The translations under genes were made by a program, and so were the position numbers. Positions 1 through 11,429 of a stretch of 64,000 nt of DNA are shown one piece after another (the stretch's first letter is position 1; each line of letters starts with the position of its first letter). The notes beneath the pieces were generated by a model. That model was not told where the DNA came from. It did not search any database and saw nothing but the letters and a program-made list of their open reading frames with translations. Origin of the DNA: Chaetomium olivaceum (lineage: Eukaryota > Ascomycota > Sordariomycetes > Sordariales > Chaetomiaceae); assembly GCA_039881045.1 (NCBI GenBank), contig JAYWVB010000017.1, positions 186,001 to 250,000 of the forward strand, read 5' to 3'.

Positions 1-344
1 GGCGCCAAGTCACCCCAGCTCTTCTCCTTGAATCCTTTTCAAAGACGATCGTGAGTCGGGTATCGCGGAAATTTCGGTGCCGACGGGGTAGAACTAGAGA
101 AGCGGCGAGATGCTGTTGAAGATGGAAAAACACAATAAGGATGGGTTGAATTCGCACGATTCGGTTCTGCTCAAATATATCCAGTTGGTATTGAACACAT
201 ATGATTGGTGATTGGTTGACACACGTTACGCACGAATCACACAAGCCGAACGATGAAACGTCGAGAACTAAGACAAGAAAGTATCAACAACCAACTACCG
301 ATGAAAAAGTTGTTTAACGTCGATAAGGTCCTTGATGGGGTATT

Positions 345-760
345 TTACTCCCTATATCTTCCCATGTGAAGGAACTGCACAGAGTCGTTGAGGAGCTCGC
401 CGTTTCCCGGGTCTTTGCCAGGCATGAAAGTTCCCGCCGCAGTCGAAGTTCCCTGCGCCACTGGACATGAGGAATTTCTGACCTGCAACTTTCTTGCTGC
501 ACGACATACCCTCCATGTAACATACTGTGTAGATCAGGTTGCACAAATCCTGCAACCTGTGCCAAAGGCTTGGGTCGTCATTGAGAAGAATTTGAAGCTC
601 ATGTCGGCCATGACAATCGGTCCCCTATCGGGCGCCTTGGGGAACACGGCAAACTTAACGCCGTCAACCGTCTCGCGACCATAACGGCACCATGAGCGAG
701 GCTCCGAATGCTCTCATCTAGAATCATTTCAAACTCACCGTCATTCACCTCGCCATCACC
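345..760 (-). pseudogene. Frame-broken relic of an unrecognised protein-coding gene
   Basis: Read on the minus strand, a protein-like sequence runs through all three frames. One segment contains EFEMILDESIRSLAHGAVMV, the next ETVDGVKFAVFPKAPDRGP, then LWHRLQDLCNLIYTVCYMEG in a third frame, and the end GELLNDSVQFLHMGRYRE followed by TAA at 345-347. The joints need at least three single-base shifts in about 400 bases. No family is recognised. The segments fit one after another with little loss, so this looks like one coding sequence broken by indels, either a pseudogene or poor local sequence. No start codon was found upstream of about 760, so the 5' part is missing or lies in an unseen exon. 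Confidence 0.4.
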
Positions 761-1600
761 CGGCAGTCATCGGATCGGAATTATATCATCTCCGACGGGT
801 GGAGGTCGACTTATTCGTTCTTTGCCATCATAAAGTGAACTCGAAACGAATCACCGTCCGTTCCAGCAATCATGACCATTAGAAATAATTCCTCGGGCGA
901 AGTGGACGGCCACAACGCGTTGAACCGCACAACGCGTTGAACCGGGAAGCAAGGATTCCATAAAATGCAACTGTTTTTTTTTTTTTTTTTTTTTTTTGGA
1001 AAAGAAAAGTATCAAAGGTCCATCGACACTCTACAGAACCCCAACTGTCATGAGTCCACCAGTTTTGGGTGGTACGTACCCCCTTCCCGTAGTTAGGGGA
1101 ATGGTGCCTGGGATTGAAGTGTTGTCATCGCTGCTAGGGGGCCCTGAATCCATACTCGTTCCATCAGTCCTGATACTGTCGAATAAACTGGTGCATTCAA
1201 GGCTACTACGTTTACGGCGAAGAACAACTTGCGGGGTAATGTTCCTCGAAGCAGAGGCTATTGGCATACTCAGAACGAATGATAAATTTAACGACGCGTT
1301 GAAATGCCAAATCAAATGCTAGACAAGAAATATCGCGAGGGTTTGGACCCTACCCTGCTCGTGGGTATCAGAGATGTAGATCCAAAAGACATAAAAAACA
1401 AAGAAGAAGTTGCGTTTTGCAGTGGCCAACTCGTCCGTTCGGCCCCGCCCTCTCCAGACCCAACCCCGTTGGTCGTAGGTAGTTATATAACACAGATGAA
1501 TAAACCAAGAAGCGAAAGAAACAGTGCGCTGACAAGCGCGTAATGTCGTCTTTCTTCGTAAAAAGACGTTCGTGTGCAAACAGCTCGTTCGTAGTCGCAT
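761..1600. other. Intergenic stretch with a T24 run
   Basis: No gene can be supported here; the short open frames on both strands look random. A homopolymer of 24 T lies at 974-997, next to a direct repeat of the octamer aacgcgtt near 915-940. The right end forms the 3' flank of the C2H2 gene that stops at 1601. Confidence 0.5.
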
Positions 1601-3599
1601 TTAAAAGTGCAAGGCTGGCCAGAGCATCGAGTAGTCCTCCGTCACACCCCTGATCTCTGACTCGACAGTTTCTGGCCGCTTCGACTCCGCCTCCTCCTCG
1701 ATGGTCTCCGCGAAGTCGCCCGCTACCCTCTTAGCAGGCACCGAGCCACCCGTGTCCTCGATGCCATGCTTATCCTTTTTATGCTTTTTCAGGTTGTCCA
1801 GCCGACTAAACGTCTTGACGCAACCCGGTACGTCACACGCAAGCCGCACGCCCCTATGTGTGTTTTTGTGTTTGCGGAGGTACCCTTTGAGGTTTTCCCT
1901 GACACCTCTGGGCTTCCACTGGCACTCGTCGCAGACAAGGTCTTCGACGGATGACTCTGGGCCTGTTTTGCCTTGAGCACCGGCCGAGTGTTGGCCGTGC
2001 TGGTGAGTGTGAGTGTGCTGGTGATTATGCGGGTGGTTGTGTTGATGGTTGTGCTGGTGATTGTGTTGGTGGTTTTGCTGGTGGTCGTGTTGGTGGTCGT
2101 GTTGTTGGGCCTGGGTGTGTTGATGACTCTCGGCGCGCGGTGTTAGAGCGCCATGTCCACCTGCTTCTGCAATGGGCGTCCCAAAAACCGTTGTCATGCT
2201 GCTCTGCATCGACTCCTGGCTCAACGCCCGAGACATAGCGTGCGTCGAGGGTTGTTGTACTTGATAGTAAGGAGACGCCGCCGTGTTAGGGGATGTTGGA
2301 CTTGACAAGCCGCTGCTAACGCCCCGCCCCATGTCGCCCAGCATGTTCGGCTGAAGAGGGAACCCGGTGGATGGCGGGTTTGGCTGTGATGTTTCGACCT
2401 CTACCTTTGGGCGCCACCAACTATTGCTGCTCGAGGTTGCCGAACGCAAGTCTGCTGGAGATATCGGGCTCTGAGGCAGAGAGAGCGACTGCGGCTCGTC
2501 CAGACACATTGCCGAGGTCGGTGGTACGTGACTCGGGAGAGACGTCAGGCCAGTATTGAAGGGCATTTGCGGAGGGAACATGTATTGTTGTGAGGCTGAG
2601 ATGTTGTTGTTGTGATCTTGTGACGAGCCAACAGCGGACTGGTAAGGACCCAGGTTGGGGTTGAATAGCGTGCTCTGCGAAGTGTTTTGTGAGAGGCGTT
2701 CGGACGGACTCTCATCCATGGAGGAAAGGGCAATCGACGATACTGTGGACGGCAGGTCGGAAGCACCCGCATTGAACCCTGGCCAGAACATGCTGCCGTC
2801 GACCTCCGGAAGATTTGAAGCTAAGACGGGCTTCTCAAGAGTCGAGAAGCTCGACGCTGCCCCTTGCGCAGGCTGTCCCGGATAGACAACGTGTTGATGG
2901 AAGGCCCTTGTCGTGTACGTAGAGCTCGGGCGTCAGAGGTCGCAGTGCTCGGCCGCGTGTCCATCGCCGAACCGCCCTTGAAGTGCGGGTCAAAGGCGGC
3001 ATTCTGTTTGCGAGATGGGTCCTTCTTCCTGAGAGCAAAGTCTCGCATCTTGGAACCCAGGCTCCGTTTTCGCTGGATAGGCAAGGGTTGCTGCGGCCTC
3101 CACCCCATCCATTGCGCCCAGTCCTTCTCGTTCGTCGGGAAGCTATGGCTGGTGCTGCACTTGTCGCAGTCGAACTCGCCGCTAGGGAGTTCGGGGCAAG
3201 ACAGGAGGTGCTGGATGACCTGAAGCGGCGCCACAAAAGTCTTGTGGCAGCGGGTCATGGGACAGCCGTAGCTCTGCTGGGTCTGTTCCCCGACCGATAG
3301 CTGGTCCAGGAGCTCGCGAAGAAACAAGAGAACCATGCGCGCCGTGGTACCATCTTTGGTGACCTTGTCCTCGTACCTGGTCCATGTACATCAGCCACGG
3401 GCGTCTGTGGAAGCAGTTTTTCGGTCGGGCGCCGACCGGGATTCTCGACGACGGCTTTGACTCACGGGCATGGCACATAATGGCCGCTCATGGGGGCTTG
3501 CTGGTGGACGGCGTGCGAGCCATGGTTGTGTCCGGTGTGGATGGCCGCCGTGAATGCCCCCGCATCGTGCATCGCTCGATGTTGAGGAAAGGTCGACAT
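1601..3599 (-). CDS. C2H2 zinc-finger protein with His/Gln-rich tract, probable transcription factor
   Basis: Exon 1 (3466-3599) begins at the ATG at 3599. A GTGAGT donor at 3465 and CAG acceptor at 3377 remove an 89-base intron and keep frame, joining HYVPCP to YEDKVTKDG. The N-terminal half carries a Cys/His-rich segment (YGCPMTRCHKTF, then CDKCSTSHSF). The C-terminal half has two C2H2 fingers (CDECQWKPRGVRENLKGY with HKNTH; then CDVPGC with HKKDKH), preceded by a histidine-rich run at about 2000-2130. The fingers imply nuclear DNA or RNA binding; the target is unknown. Between about 2820 and 2935 the frame changes by one base. A 62-base GT-AG intron without a good branch site could explain this, but a one-base indel near 2880 is equally possible. 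The 3' end is the TAA at 1601. The ATG could lie further upstream, since the frame stays open past 3640. Confidence 0.75.
2000..2130 (-). repeat. Histidine/glutamine codon repeat inside the C2H2 gene
   Basis: An imperfect repeat of a 12-base unit encodes alternating HNHQ, HDHQ and HTHQ motifs. The unit reads on the plus strand as variants of gtggttgtgttg/gtggttgtgctg. It lies just before the zinc fingers and is a probable replication-slippage site; its function is unknown. Confidence 0.7.
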
Positions 3600-6500
3600 A
3601 GAGACTGGCGCAGCGTGGCTGGGTGGCTCGCGGGGTGCATCCACTGCATCGTGGAACCGGACCAGGCTAGCGGGGGAGGCCCAGACAGGAAATACAAAGA
3701 GATGTCTTGGGCCTTTTTAGGGGTTGGGGGAAGCACGGCGCGGAGCAAGAGGGCGGTGGGGGGGGGGGGGGAGGGAACAGAAAACGGGACCGGGAGGCCG
3801 AGTTGCACACACAGCCCGCCACCACGCCAGCGGCTACTCGTCTAGACGGCGCCAGTGAGATGAGAAGAGAGCGGGTTCTTTTTCTCCACGATTCCTCACG
3901 GCTCGTTCCCGCCGCCGCGGCACGCACGCACGTACGATGGGATGAGTGCGGTGCGGCAGTTGTGTTGCACCCGGCCGTTCTTGACGGCGGGCAAAACCAG
4001 GTGAGAGTGTGGGGAGGGGGAAGCAGTCCGGGGTTGGCTGGGCGTGCGGCCAGGCGTGTGGGCACTGGGCGCGGTCGGGGGGCGGCTTGCTCAGCAGCGC
4101 GGCGGAATTGACGTCAATTCATCTAGATTGCCATCTAATCAATTCATTGGACTTGGGCCGGCCTTGGCATGTCGAAACCGGGAGGTAGGTGGACGTTCGG
4201 GAAGGGTGAGATGTGAATGTTGCGAAGCGAGCGAGACTGCGCCAGGGGGGTGCTGACTGCAGAGGGGTGGCCAAGGGGGTGGGTGTTGGGGGTGGAGGAG
4301 GAGGAGAAGCGGGAAGAACGGGCGAAGGAATGGATGGGGATCCGATGGGATGCCAAATGGAGATAAAGCGGGCGAGCAAGTCGAGAAAAAAGAGAGATGC
4401 AGATTAAACGGTCCACTTCACGCTTCTCTGGGCGAGTGGGATTTTTGGGGATCGGATGCTCTCCTGGCTCCTGGCAGGCAGGTACGGGCGGCCCACCTCC
4501 ACCAGCTCAACATCGAACTTGGCGGGTGGTTCCCGTTCCTTGGGAGTTCTGGGCACTGGGCACTGGACGAGCTGGGCGGGCTGCCTCTTCCTGTTTTTGC
4601 AGCCTTTGCTTCTCACAGGGGCATGGCAGCCCAGGCATGGCAATGGAAGCGTGGCAGGCACAAGTGGCCGTATTCGGTGCGCAATGCTACCCTCATGGAA
4701 GGGGGGTGACGGGGTTGATGGGGTTGAACGGGGTCCCGCCGGAGTGGCAGGTGGCAAGTGACAGGTGCGGTTGGTTGAAGTGACAGTGAATGGTTGGCAT
4801 TCCCCCAAAACAGGATTATCGGGCTGCTTCAGGTTTAGACGACGGGCAGATGAAGGGGCGGCTTCGCAATAAAGGGCCGTCTTCTCCCCGCGAGGCCCCG
4901 GCGTTCTGGTCAATCTGGTCAATCTGGTGTGCGGAGAGAGGGAAAAACTCGCGCAGCCCCAACATGGGGGTTTGTGAATTGTGATTGCTGGGTTGCGACT
5001 GCCGTGTCTCTTGCCCGCACAGAATTTGGGAAAATAGCCGGGAAGGCGCCCGCCGCTGCTGGACCGAGGCGCAAACCCAGCTTTTTCCTTACCAAGCAGG
5101 CACGCAAGGGCCGTTCGCAGGGCCAGGTGAGCACTTTCCAATAAAGCAGCGATCACTCTTCAATTTCCCACCAAGTGTTTTCCGCGCTGCCATATTTCTT
5201 CCCGAACAGGTGGTTTACGCGCAGTGCATCTACTTCGTCCCCTGATCCTATCTATTTGGCAATCGCCGCCCCGGGACTGCTAGAGGACGCCGCCCCGACG
5301 AGCAACGAGCCTCTCTGACTTCGTACCCCCTGGGCTTTTCTCGGCCATCCGTCAGGGTGGCCCCTAATCCTTTGCGGGATTCGCTTCCGGAAGAAAGGGC
5401 AGTCCATCCGGCGGTGCGGAGCGTTGAGCGCGCGGCAGGCCAGGGGGTCGCCCAACACCTCTCTGCTGAATCTGCTCCTGTTCGGCAACCTGTCAGCTCT
5501 TTTCCGTCACCGGGGCAACACGCACTGTGACGTTTCCCATTTCAGCTTCAGCTTCGATCGAGGCACCGGCAAGCTGGGCCACGAGCTGGGCTGGGTCTGC
5601 GCATCTCACCGTCAAACCCCTGGCGAAATCGAATCCGCCGGGCCGGAGACACACTCTACGATGCACCCTCGGAGCGGGAACGTGGGCATCGTGGGAAGCG
5701 CGGATGGTGCTCTTATCTCGTTGGCTGCGTGTCGATGCTGCCAAATTTGGAAGCTGCAGACAGGCTAAAAGCCCGGAAGTTGACAAGCAAAAGGCGTCAA
5801 TTTAGCCTGGCCCGCCTCGCTAGCTTGTAACGGTCTCTTGGCACCCCTGCTTGCTCTCTGGGTTCTCTTCCCCAGACCAACACCAGCACTCGTCTTCTCG
5901 GCCTCGGGCCACATTTCGCCGACTTCGGTGCCGTGTTCCGGGCTGAAGCCTGAGGCGCCGCTCTGTCCGATGCAGAGATCACGCGAATTCAACATGGCTG
6001 ACGAGTTAGGGTAGCTCCCGGGAACGCCCTCCGGATTCTAAATTATATCTAGCTCGCTCCTCGGTGTGGACGGTGGGGGGGAAATCAATTTGGAGCCCGC
6101 AGGTGGTGGCAGCCAACGACCGGATGCTCTCGTTCCTGCGGTTTTGCGAGTGCGATGAAAAGTGACTGGATCGTAAAGCACCGCCACGCCTGCAGATCAT
6201 GTGTCGAGCATTACCCGCTCGTCGGGATGCACGCGTGTGGCGTTGAATGGCGGAAGCATTGACGGTGACATCCGGCTTTTAAGGCTGTCCATACATGGTC
6301 TTGGGGAGTTTGGTTGACGTGGGGGAGGGTAAGGAAGGGCTCAATTCAACTGATGCAAGCCACGGTTCGGGACTGTGCCGGACCCGACCTGAAGGGACGC
6401 CTTAAGGGGACTGGACGGGCCAGGTGCGGTCACGTCACTCTATCCTTAAGCCAAGGGAGTATGTACATGGGGGGCTACCGATGCTATTGGGGTAAAGGAA

Positions 6501-6858
6501 AATCAACCATCTCCAGTCTCTACCCCTCAGACCCTGCGAGAACGGTAAGTACCTATTATCTTTTAACTAGGAGGCCGTGACTTGCATTCATGCAATAACG
6601 ACTCAACACTAGGGTGTGTTCCAGTTAAGTAGCAATATGCATATATTGACGTAGTTAGTCGGATCCAATCACAACCTCTTCCCTAGACTTCGACTCTTCA
6701 AACCCCGCCTATTATCTAAATCGAAAAGCGGTGGGATCAAGCCCAAATCACAGCTGGTGCCCTTGGACATCCCGATATTCGAGATGTGGGTGCCAAGCTC
6801 AATGTGATCGTCATCGGGTGTGTGTCTGGACACGCCAACAAAGTAAACATCTCGACAC
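3600..6858. other. 3.2 kb intergenic region upstream of the C2H2 gene
   Basis: Many open frames cross this GC-rich stretch on both strands, the longest about 250 codons (4404-5156, minus), but their translations are low-complexity or proline/arginine-rich without protein-like order, and I see no paired splice sites joining them. A run of 14 G lies at 3758-3771. Most of it is probably promoter and untranslated leader. Confidence 0.45.
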
Positions 6859-7703
6859 CTAAAGCGCAGGAGGCGGCGAGAGCAGCGACAGTGGAGATAA
6901 TCTTTCCCTTAAAACAAATACCTTATCGAGATCGCACAGCCAGTTGACATCTGCCGGGTCGACCAGCCAGCCTGTTTGCTTCCGCGGGTTACTCGACATC
7001 CCGACGGCCTGCAACATCCCCGCCACCTGGGCCATGACGAATCGCATCTGGAGGTCGGGATCCCGCTCTTGCTTTGCGTCCATGATGGCTCTCACCTTCT
7101 GGTCGATCTCGGCAATCCTCGACGAGGCGTATGCCTGCGTATCGAGAAGGCGCGCCTTCTCGCGCTGGGCGGCAAGAAGGGACGGCCAGGCGTCGCGATG
7201 ACCACCGGCGTGGGAAGACTAGAGAGTCGCGCCCACTCGTACGGGGGAGGGTTGTTCTCGTCGTATCGGTATTGGTACTGAGGCACGGGTGCGAGCCCCT
7301 GGTTCTCGCCGGGAACCATGTACATGTAAACCTCGGGCTTTTCGGGGTCCTCGGGGGCGTAATAATGGTTCAGCGGGCCCGGAAAGTTGCGCTGTACAAC
7401 CTCCCACTCACGTCGATCGACCGAGTAGCCGGTTAGACAGTCCGGTTGGTATTCGCTCGGTGGAACGCAGATTCTGTCGCGCGGATTTCGCCAAGGGAAG
7501 AAGATGCGCCGGAGGCGGCACCATTGGCATTTCTGTCTGTGTCTCTCCTCCGTGTCTCCGAGCTTGAGTCTGTTCTCTTGTTTCTTCCGCTTATATGTGG
7601 GCTCTGGTTTCTGTCCGTTAACGGGGTTGGCGCTGCGGGGGACAATAACCCTGTTGGCGGTAGCCACGAGGGAAGGGATGAGGCGTAGCTTATGAGTATC
7701 CAT
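6859..7703 (-). CDS. Conserved-looking fungal protein of unknown function, frame broken
   Basis: The ATG at 7703 opens about 170 codons with a basic N-terminus, a CxxC-like pair (KCQWCRLRR) and an acidic/proline-rich middle (PEDPEKPEVYMYMVPGENQG). At about 7191 the frame must shift by one base: SLPTPVVIATP continues as WPSLLAAQREKARLLDTQ, ASSRIAEIDQKVRAIMDAKQ and FVMAQVAGMLQAVGM, ending with TAG at 6859. The continuation has a helical, charged pattern and is clearly protein-like, so both halves belong together. Whether the break is an assembly indel or an inactivating mutation is open. A possible 3' intron, starting at the GTATTTG just after LCDLDK, could replace the last 20 residues. I do not recognise the family. 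A degraded copy of the 5' end and upstream flank of this gene lies at 10904-11090. Confidence 0.55.
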
Positions 7704-9166
7704 CGTCCACGAAAATGGTTGAGAAGTAAGTAGAGGGCGAAAGTCCGGCTACTGTCGCTGGCAGAATTTGTCTGATATTATATATCTTACCTGTGCAGCA
7801 TGTGGTCCATGACGCTTGCACCTTAAAAGCTCCGGACGTCGGCACCGGACGCTCGGATCTCCATGATACGTAGCTCGTCCGTCGTCGTCGTCATGGGGCA
7901 CAGCTATGGCCGCAAATACCCCACCACGCTTTCATCATGACTGCATTCTCATTTATCATCCCTCCGTCACCAAGCCCTTCATTATCCCTATATATCATCC
8001 CACAGCACCTTCAAAGCCCTCTCCTGTGTAACTCTTTGGATCCGGCCGGGGAAATGTCTCCATAACCCCGCGATGGTCCCAAGTCATATTGCCCAGAAAT
8101 ACCTAATAGCGGTGTTTGCTTAGCCCATGCTCAAAAGAGCTCAACCGCCAGGCATGACTATATCCGAGAGCGAGGTTCGATTCTCATTCTGCAACATCAC
8201 GTTGGTGGGGGGAGGGGAGGGGGTCGATTATCTCTTGAGCATTGCCAATGAAGGGGTAACTATTGCCCATACTGGGTTCGTTTCGCAGTCGCGAGTGGTT
8301 CCAACTGCTGTTGACAATGTATTCTTGCCAAAGAGCGATTTGCGGGGGCTGAAGCCGTGGGGCATGGGCACATATTAATATCTGACTTCGAACCGCCATC
8401 CAGTTATCTAAGGTTCGGACTTGACGACATTGACTCGGCGTTTATTTTCTACTTCATATTCTCAAAGATTCATTCCAATCATGATTGATGGCGAGTAGAG
8501 ATCACTCGTCTGTCTCCGATTCATGACAGGTTAACCTAGTGATAAACTCTCCCGAAATGTAGCAGGTTGCCTCTGCACACCCGCTCCACCGCCTCTCCCG
8601 CACTCGCACCTCAAGCTCCTGTACCCAAACCTAGTTGATTCCCAACGTCCTAGCGTCTCTCAAAATACCATTCCAAATCGCATTGTGTGCGTCATACCAC
8701 AAACGGGGACTTGAACCCGACACTGTCATTCCCGACTCGAGTCCGTGTTCCACGTCCCGTCACACACCTCGTCCAGCCCGATGCTCTTTGAGCTTCATCA
8801 CCTAGCCATGGTCCAAATAGTCTCGTGCTCGCCTTGCGTCAAGACCATGTTGATCTCCACGCTCATCCAGACAGACACCGCCTTGATGCCCTAGAGAATC
8901 ATAACCACCGCATAAACCCTGGAGCCGAAGCATGAGACCGGAGTACTGGCTAATGTGATGGTTGAAGGTTCCGGGTAGAGCGTACCTGTGAGGTTTCCGC
9001 CGCTGTTAAAGCCCATTCGTCAAAATTCCTGTGGTCCGACCCGAAACGTAGAGCGCGGTTGTCTCGGCAATTCCGGGGTCGGGCGTGGCCTCGCTGAGAA
9101 GCACAGGTCAGTATACCAATCTCAAAATCAGACGTGCCTCGTCTCACATTGGGAAAAGCTCGATGG
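7704..9166. other. Intergenic region without supported gene
   Basis: No protein-like open frame is seen. Sequence 7704-7950 is the probable source of the second half of the relic at 10768-11090. Around 8697-8745 a T-arm-like sequence occurs, but no full tRNA fold is present. Confidence 0.4.
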
Positions 9167-9297
9167 TTGAAGTCGATGGCTCGCTTAGTAAAAAAGCCTC
9201 TGCGCCACGTCAAGGCGCGAGCCGCTGCAGAGGTCCCACAACCTCCCACCCTATGCGGCTCGCCGAGATGCTGGTAACCTATATCGTCAGTCACTAC
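9167..9297 (+). repeat. Diverged dispersed repeat, left copy of an inverted pair
   Basis: This segment matches the reverse complement of 15347-15483 at roughly three quarters of positions. Shared blocks include gaagtcgatggc, gccacgtcaaggcgc and agccgctgcagag, and the two copies translate to similar peptides (KKASAPRQGASRCR versus KKASEPRQGASRCR). The two lie about 6 kb apart in opposite orientation around the HET gene. It may be a transposon or gene fragment; the family is unknown. Confidence 0.6.
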
Positions 9298-9722
9298 TCA
9301 AATGCCAACTAGATCGTACATGGGGGTGTTAGATGAAAGGAAACTTAGCTCTGGGATCCCGCTAAGGACAACAACTGCATCAGCGCGTCTTCCCCTTTAC
9401 AAACCTACCCATACGCCGCGTGGATACCAGCGCACAAGGCCCTTCTAACATCGGCGGCTCCTCAGCCGGCTGCTGGAGGGTCCACCAATTCGAGGGAACC
9501 GATAGGAGAGACCGCGCCTGCTGGCGGCAAGCACGGCGGGCCTTCGGGTTCGGCGGCGTGTTCTGGTACTATCTGATACTGCTCCAGTCCGATTTCAACA
9601 TCTGGTTGACGTTGCCAGCGAATGTTTCTGATACCGATAAGAATGTGGCCGACGTCGAGGCGTCCGATTTCGCCAAGGGCTCGGCAACATCCTTGGAGAA
9701 TCCGGCGGCAGCGTTTGAGCCC

Positions 9723-9938
9723 CTAACGCAAACACTGGTATACCGGGGCTCCAAATATTCCGAAGAAGACGGCGACAAAAAGCATGATGATTGAGATAAG
9801 CGATGGGTAAGTACATGGTCGTTCGCAGAGGTTGTAAGCGCGCATACAGTCCTTGCGGGACCACTCCGAAGAAGAAGGCAAGAAAACGACACAGGGGTCG
9901 TTGCATGGCGTGGTCGGAAGAGGTCGTATCGGCGCCAT
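9723..9938 (-). CDS. Possible fragment of a small membrane protein
   Basis: An ATG-started frame of 71 codons has a Cys-containing N-terminal half (NDPCVVF, KDCMRAYNLCERPC) followed by one strongly hydrophobic segment (SLISIIMLFVAVFFGIFGAP), as in a single-pass or truncated multi-pass membrane protein. After the stop the same frame continues with GFSKDVAEPLAKSDASTSAT down to about 9595, so a longer ancestral reading frame is possible. No family is recognised and no splice sites were confirmed. It may equally be chance. Confidence 0.25.
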   Translation of the reverse strand: MAPIRPLPTTPCNDPCVVFLPSSSEWSRKDCMRAYNLCERPCTYPSLISIIMLFVAVFFGIFGAPVYQCLR

Positions 9939-10767
9939 CCTGGTTGTACGTCTGTCTCTGAAACGTTAGCCTAAAATCGAGATGACGGGGATGCGAGAAA
10001 GGAGAAGAGAGAGAACAAGAACGGAAGAGTGTCTACTGGGAAATATACCAGGTGCCTACCCCACTGCATCGTCTCGTCAGGCAGTCACAAATCTCCCTTT
10101 CGCTCTTGCCAGCATTTCGGTTGGAGGAAGGAGTTGCACGTTGACTACTTAGGTAGGTCCCAGTCGAGATGATTATACTTACCTAAGACATCATAGTGAG
10201 TGCAGTCCAGCACCATGCTGGGAAAGTGTTAACACGACGTCGCCAAGTGCAGAAGCAGTTTGCACCTAAGGTCCTATCCCCAGGTGAAAGGCTGCCGTAT
10301 AAGGGTTGCTTGCGGCTGGACGGTAAGGAGAAAGCCGAAGCGGACAACCGATCAAAGTTCATGGCTCCTCCGGAAAACCAAGATGGGTACGGATGACCGC
10401 CGCTTGTCGGATCTCATTGTTTTCTTCGTCTTCCCAAGAGTATAAAAGACCAGCGAGCAAAACGGGTGCAAGTGACGCTTGTAATAGGCAACTAGGATAA
10501 ACTTAGCAGACAAGAGCGGCAAGTATTACCTCTACCTAGGTATCCGCATACTCTTTGAAAGCAAGAACCGAAAGTTCTGACGACGGAGTTTCATGGATCA
10601 AACGTAATATGCATGTCCTTGCGGGTATGTGTGCTATGCACCCCCGCCTATAACCTAACTCCGGGTTTCGTGGAGAAGAAGTGGTGGTATTCGTGCTATC
10701 TAGTTATACAACAAAGTAGGATGGGAACATTGGTAAACTTTCGTGTCTTGTCATCTCTTCTTGTTCT
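9939..10767. other. Intergenic region, nothing recognised
   Basis: A relatively AT-rich stretch with several occurrences of the fungal ACCTAGGTA-like word (for example near 10150 and 10540). No gene, RNA or complete repeat is supported. Confidence 0.4.
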
Positions 10768-11090
10768 GATTTATTCTGTTTTACAATGATTACTACTTAC
10801 GACTAGGTACCTATAGATACTGTGTTTTAAATCCAGGCCCCTTTACTTTCCTAGTCCTATCTTCTTTATGTCGCTCATCGTCTCGCCAATCGACTCCGTG
10901 AATGACCCTGTTGCCAGTAGCCACAACAGATAGCATGAAGATTTGTTTGATGTTATATACGTCACCCATGTAGCATGTGATCTACGCCGCTCACCATCGT
11001 TCGCAGGCACTCGTATACGGCGGTCGTTCGTCACTTCTAGCATAGCTCTGGCGGTCTGACCACATACACCCCAAACGTTTCCGCGTAATA
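10768..11090 (-). pseudogene. Chimeric relic made of pieces of two neighbouring loci
   Basis: Positions 10768-10903 align with 15948-16073, the 3' end and downstream flank of the small gene at 16014-16431; both encode the tail TESIGETM followed by a KK-rich end with final GK. At about 10904 the similarity jumps to 7647-7950, the 5' end and upstream flank of the 6859-7703 gene: accctgttg..gtagccac is shared, then gatttgtttgatgttatata matches aatttgtctgatattatata after a deletion of about 90 bases. Many differences are C to T or G to A in the relic, as expected from RIP, though some go the other way. The open frame across it (10843-11097) is therefore not a real gene. Confidence 0.6.
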
Positions 11091-11429
11091 TTATCATCCG
11101 GACAAGATAACTACCGAGAGTAGCCTCGGAATAGTCATACGTTCCTAGACACTTTTTACCACCATATTAAATGTCGATATCTCAGGTAGTCTATATGCTT
11201 TTGCGCGATATAGAACAATATCAGCATTGCCCGTCTACCTCGTCGCGAATAGCTCACGCCGAGGCGACGGTCATATATCATGTTGCGTTTAACATGCACA
11301 CACAGTTCTAGAGGCGGGGATTTGCCCTAGTTTTATATGCATAGATAGAGGGATAAGCCGGAGTATTCACTTTCCCACCATGTGTCGTGCTCTCTACAAC
11401 CAATTCCGCAGCGTACCTTATCCCTTCTC
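11091..11429. other. Intergenic region downstream of the HET gene
   Basis: Short AT-richer spacer of about 340 bases; nothing recognised beyond the expected 3' untranslated region of the minus-strand HET gene. Confidence 0.4.

Noticed and set aside
4404..5156. 250-codon minus-strand open frame
   Set aside because: Low-complexity, Pro/Arg-rich translation without ordered structure; open frames of this size are expected by chance in GC-rich DNA.
8690..8770. T-arm-like sequence resembling a tRNA
   Set aside because: Only the GGTTCAA-type loop is convincing; stem pairing is faulty and no D-arm, anticodon stem or acceptor stem can be folded around it.
10843..11097. 84-codon open frame sharing a C-terminus with the 16014 gene
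   Set aside because: It crosses the junction of the mosaic relic, so it is not an independent gene.
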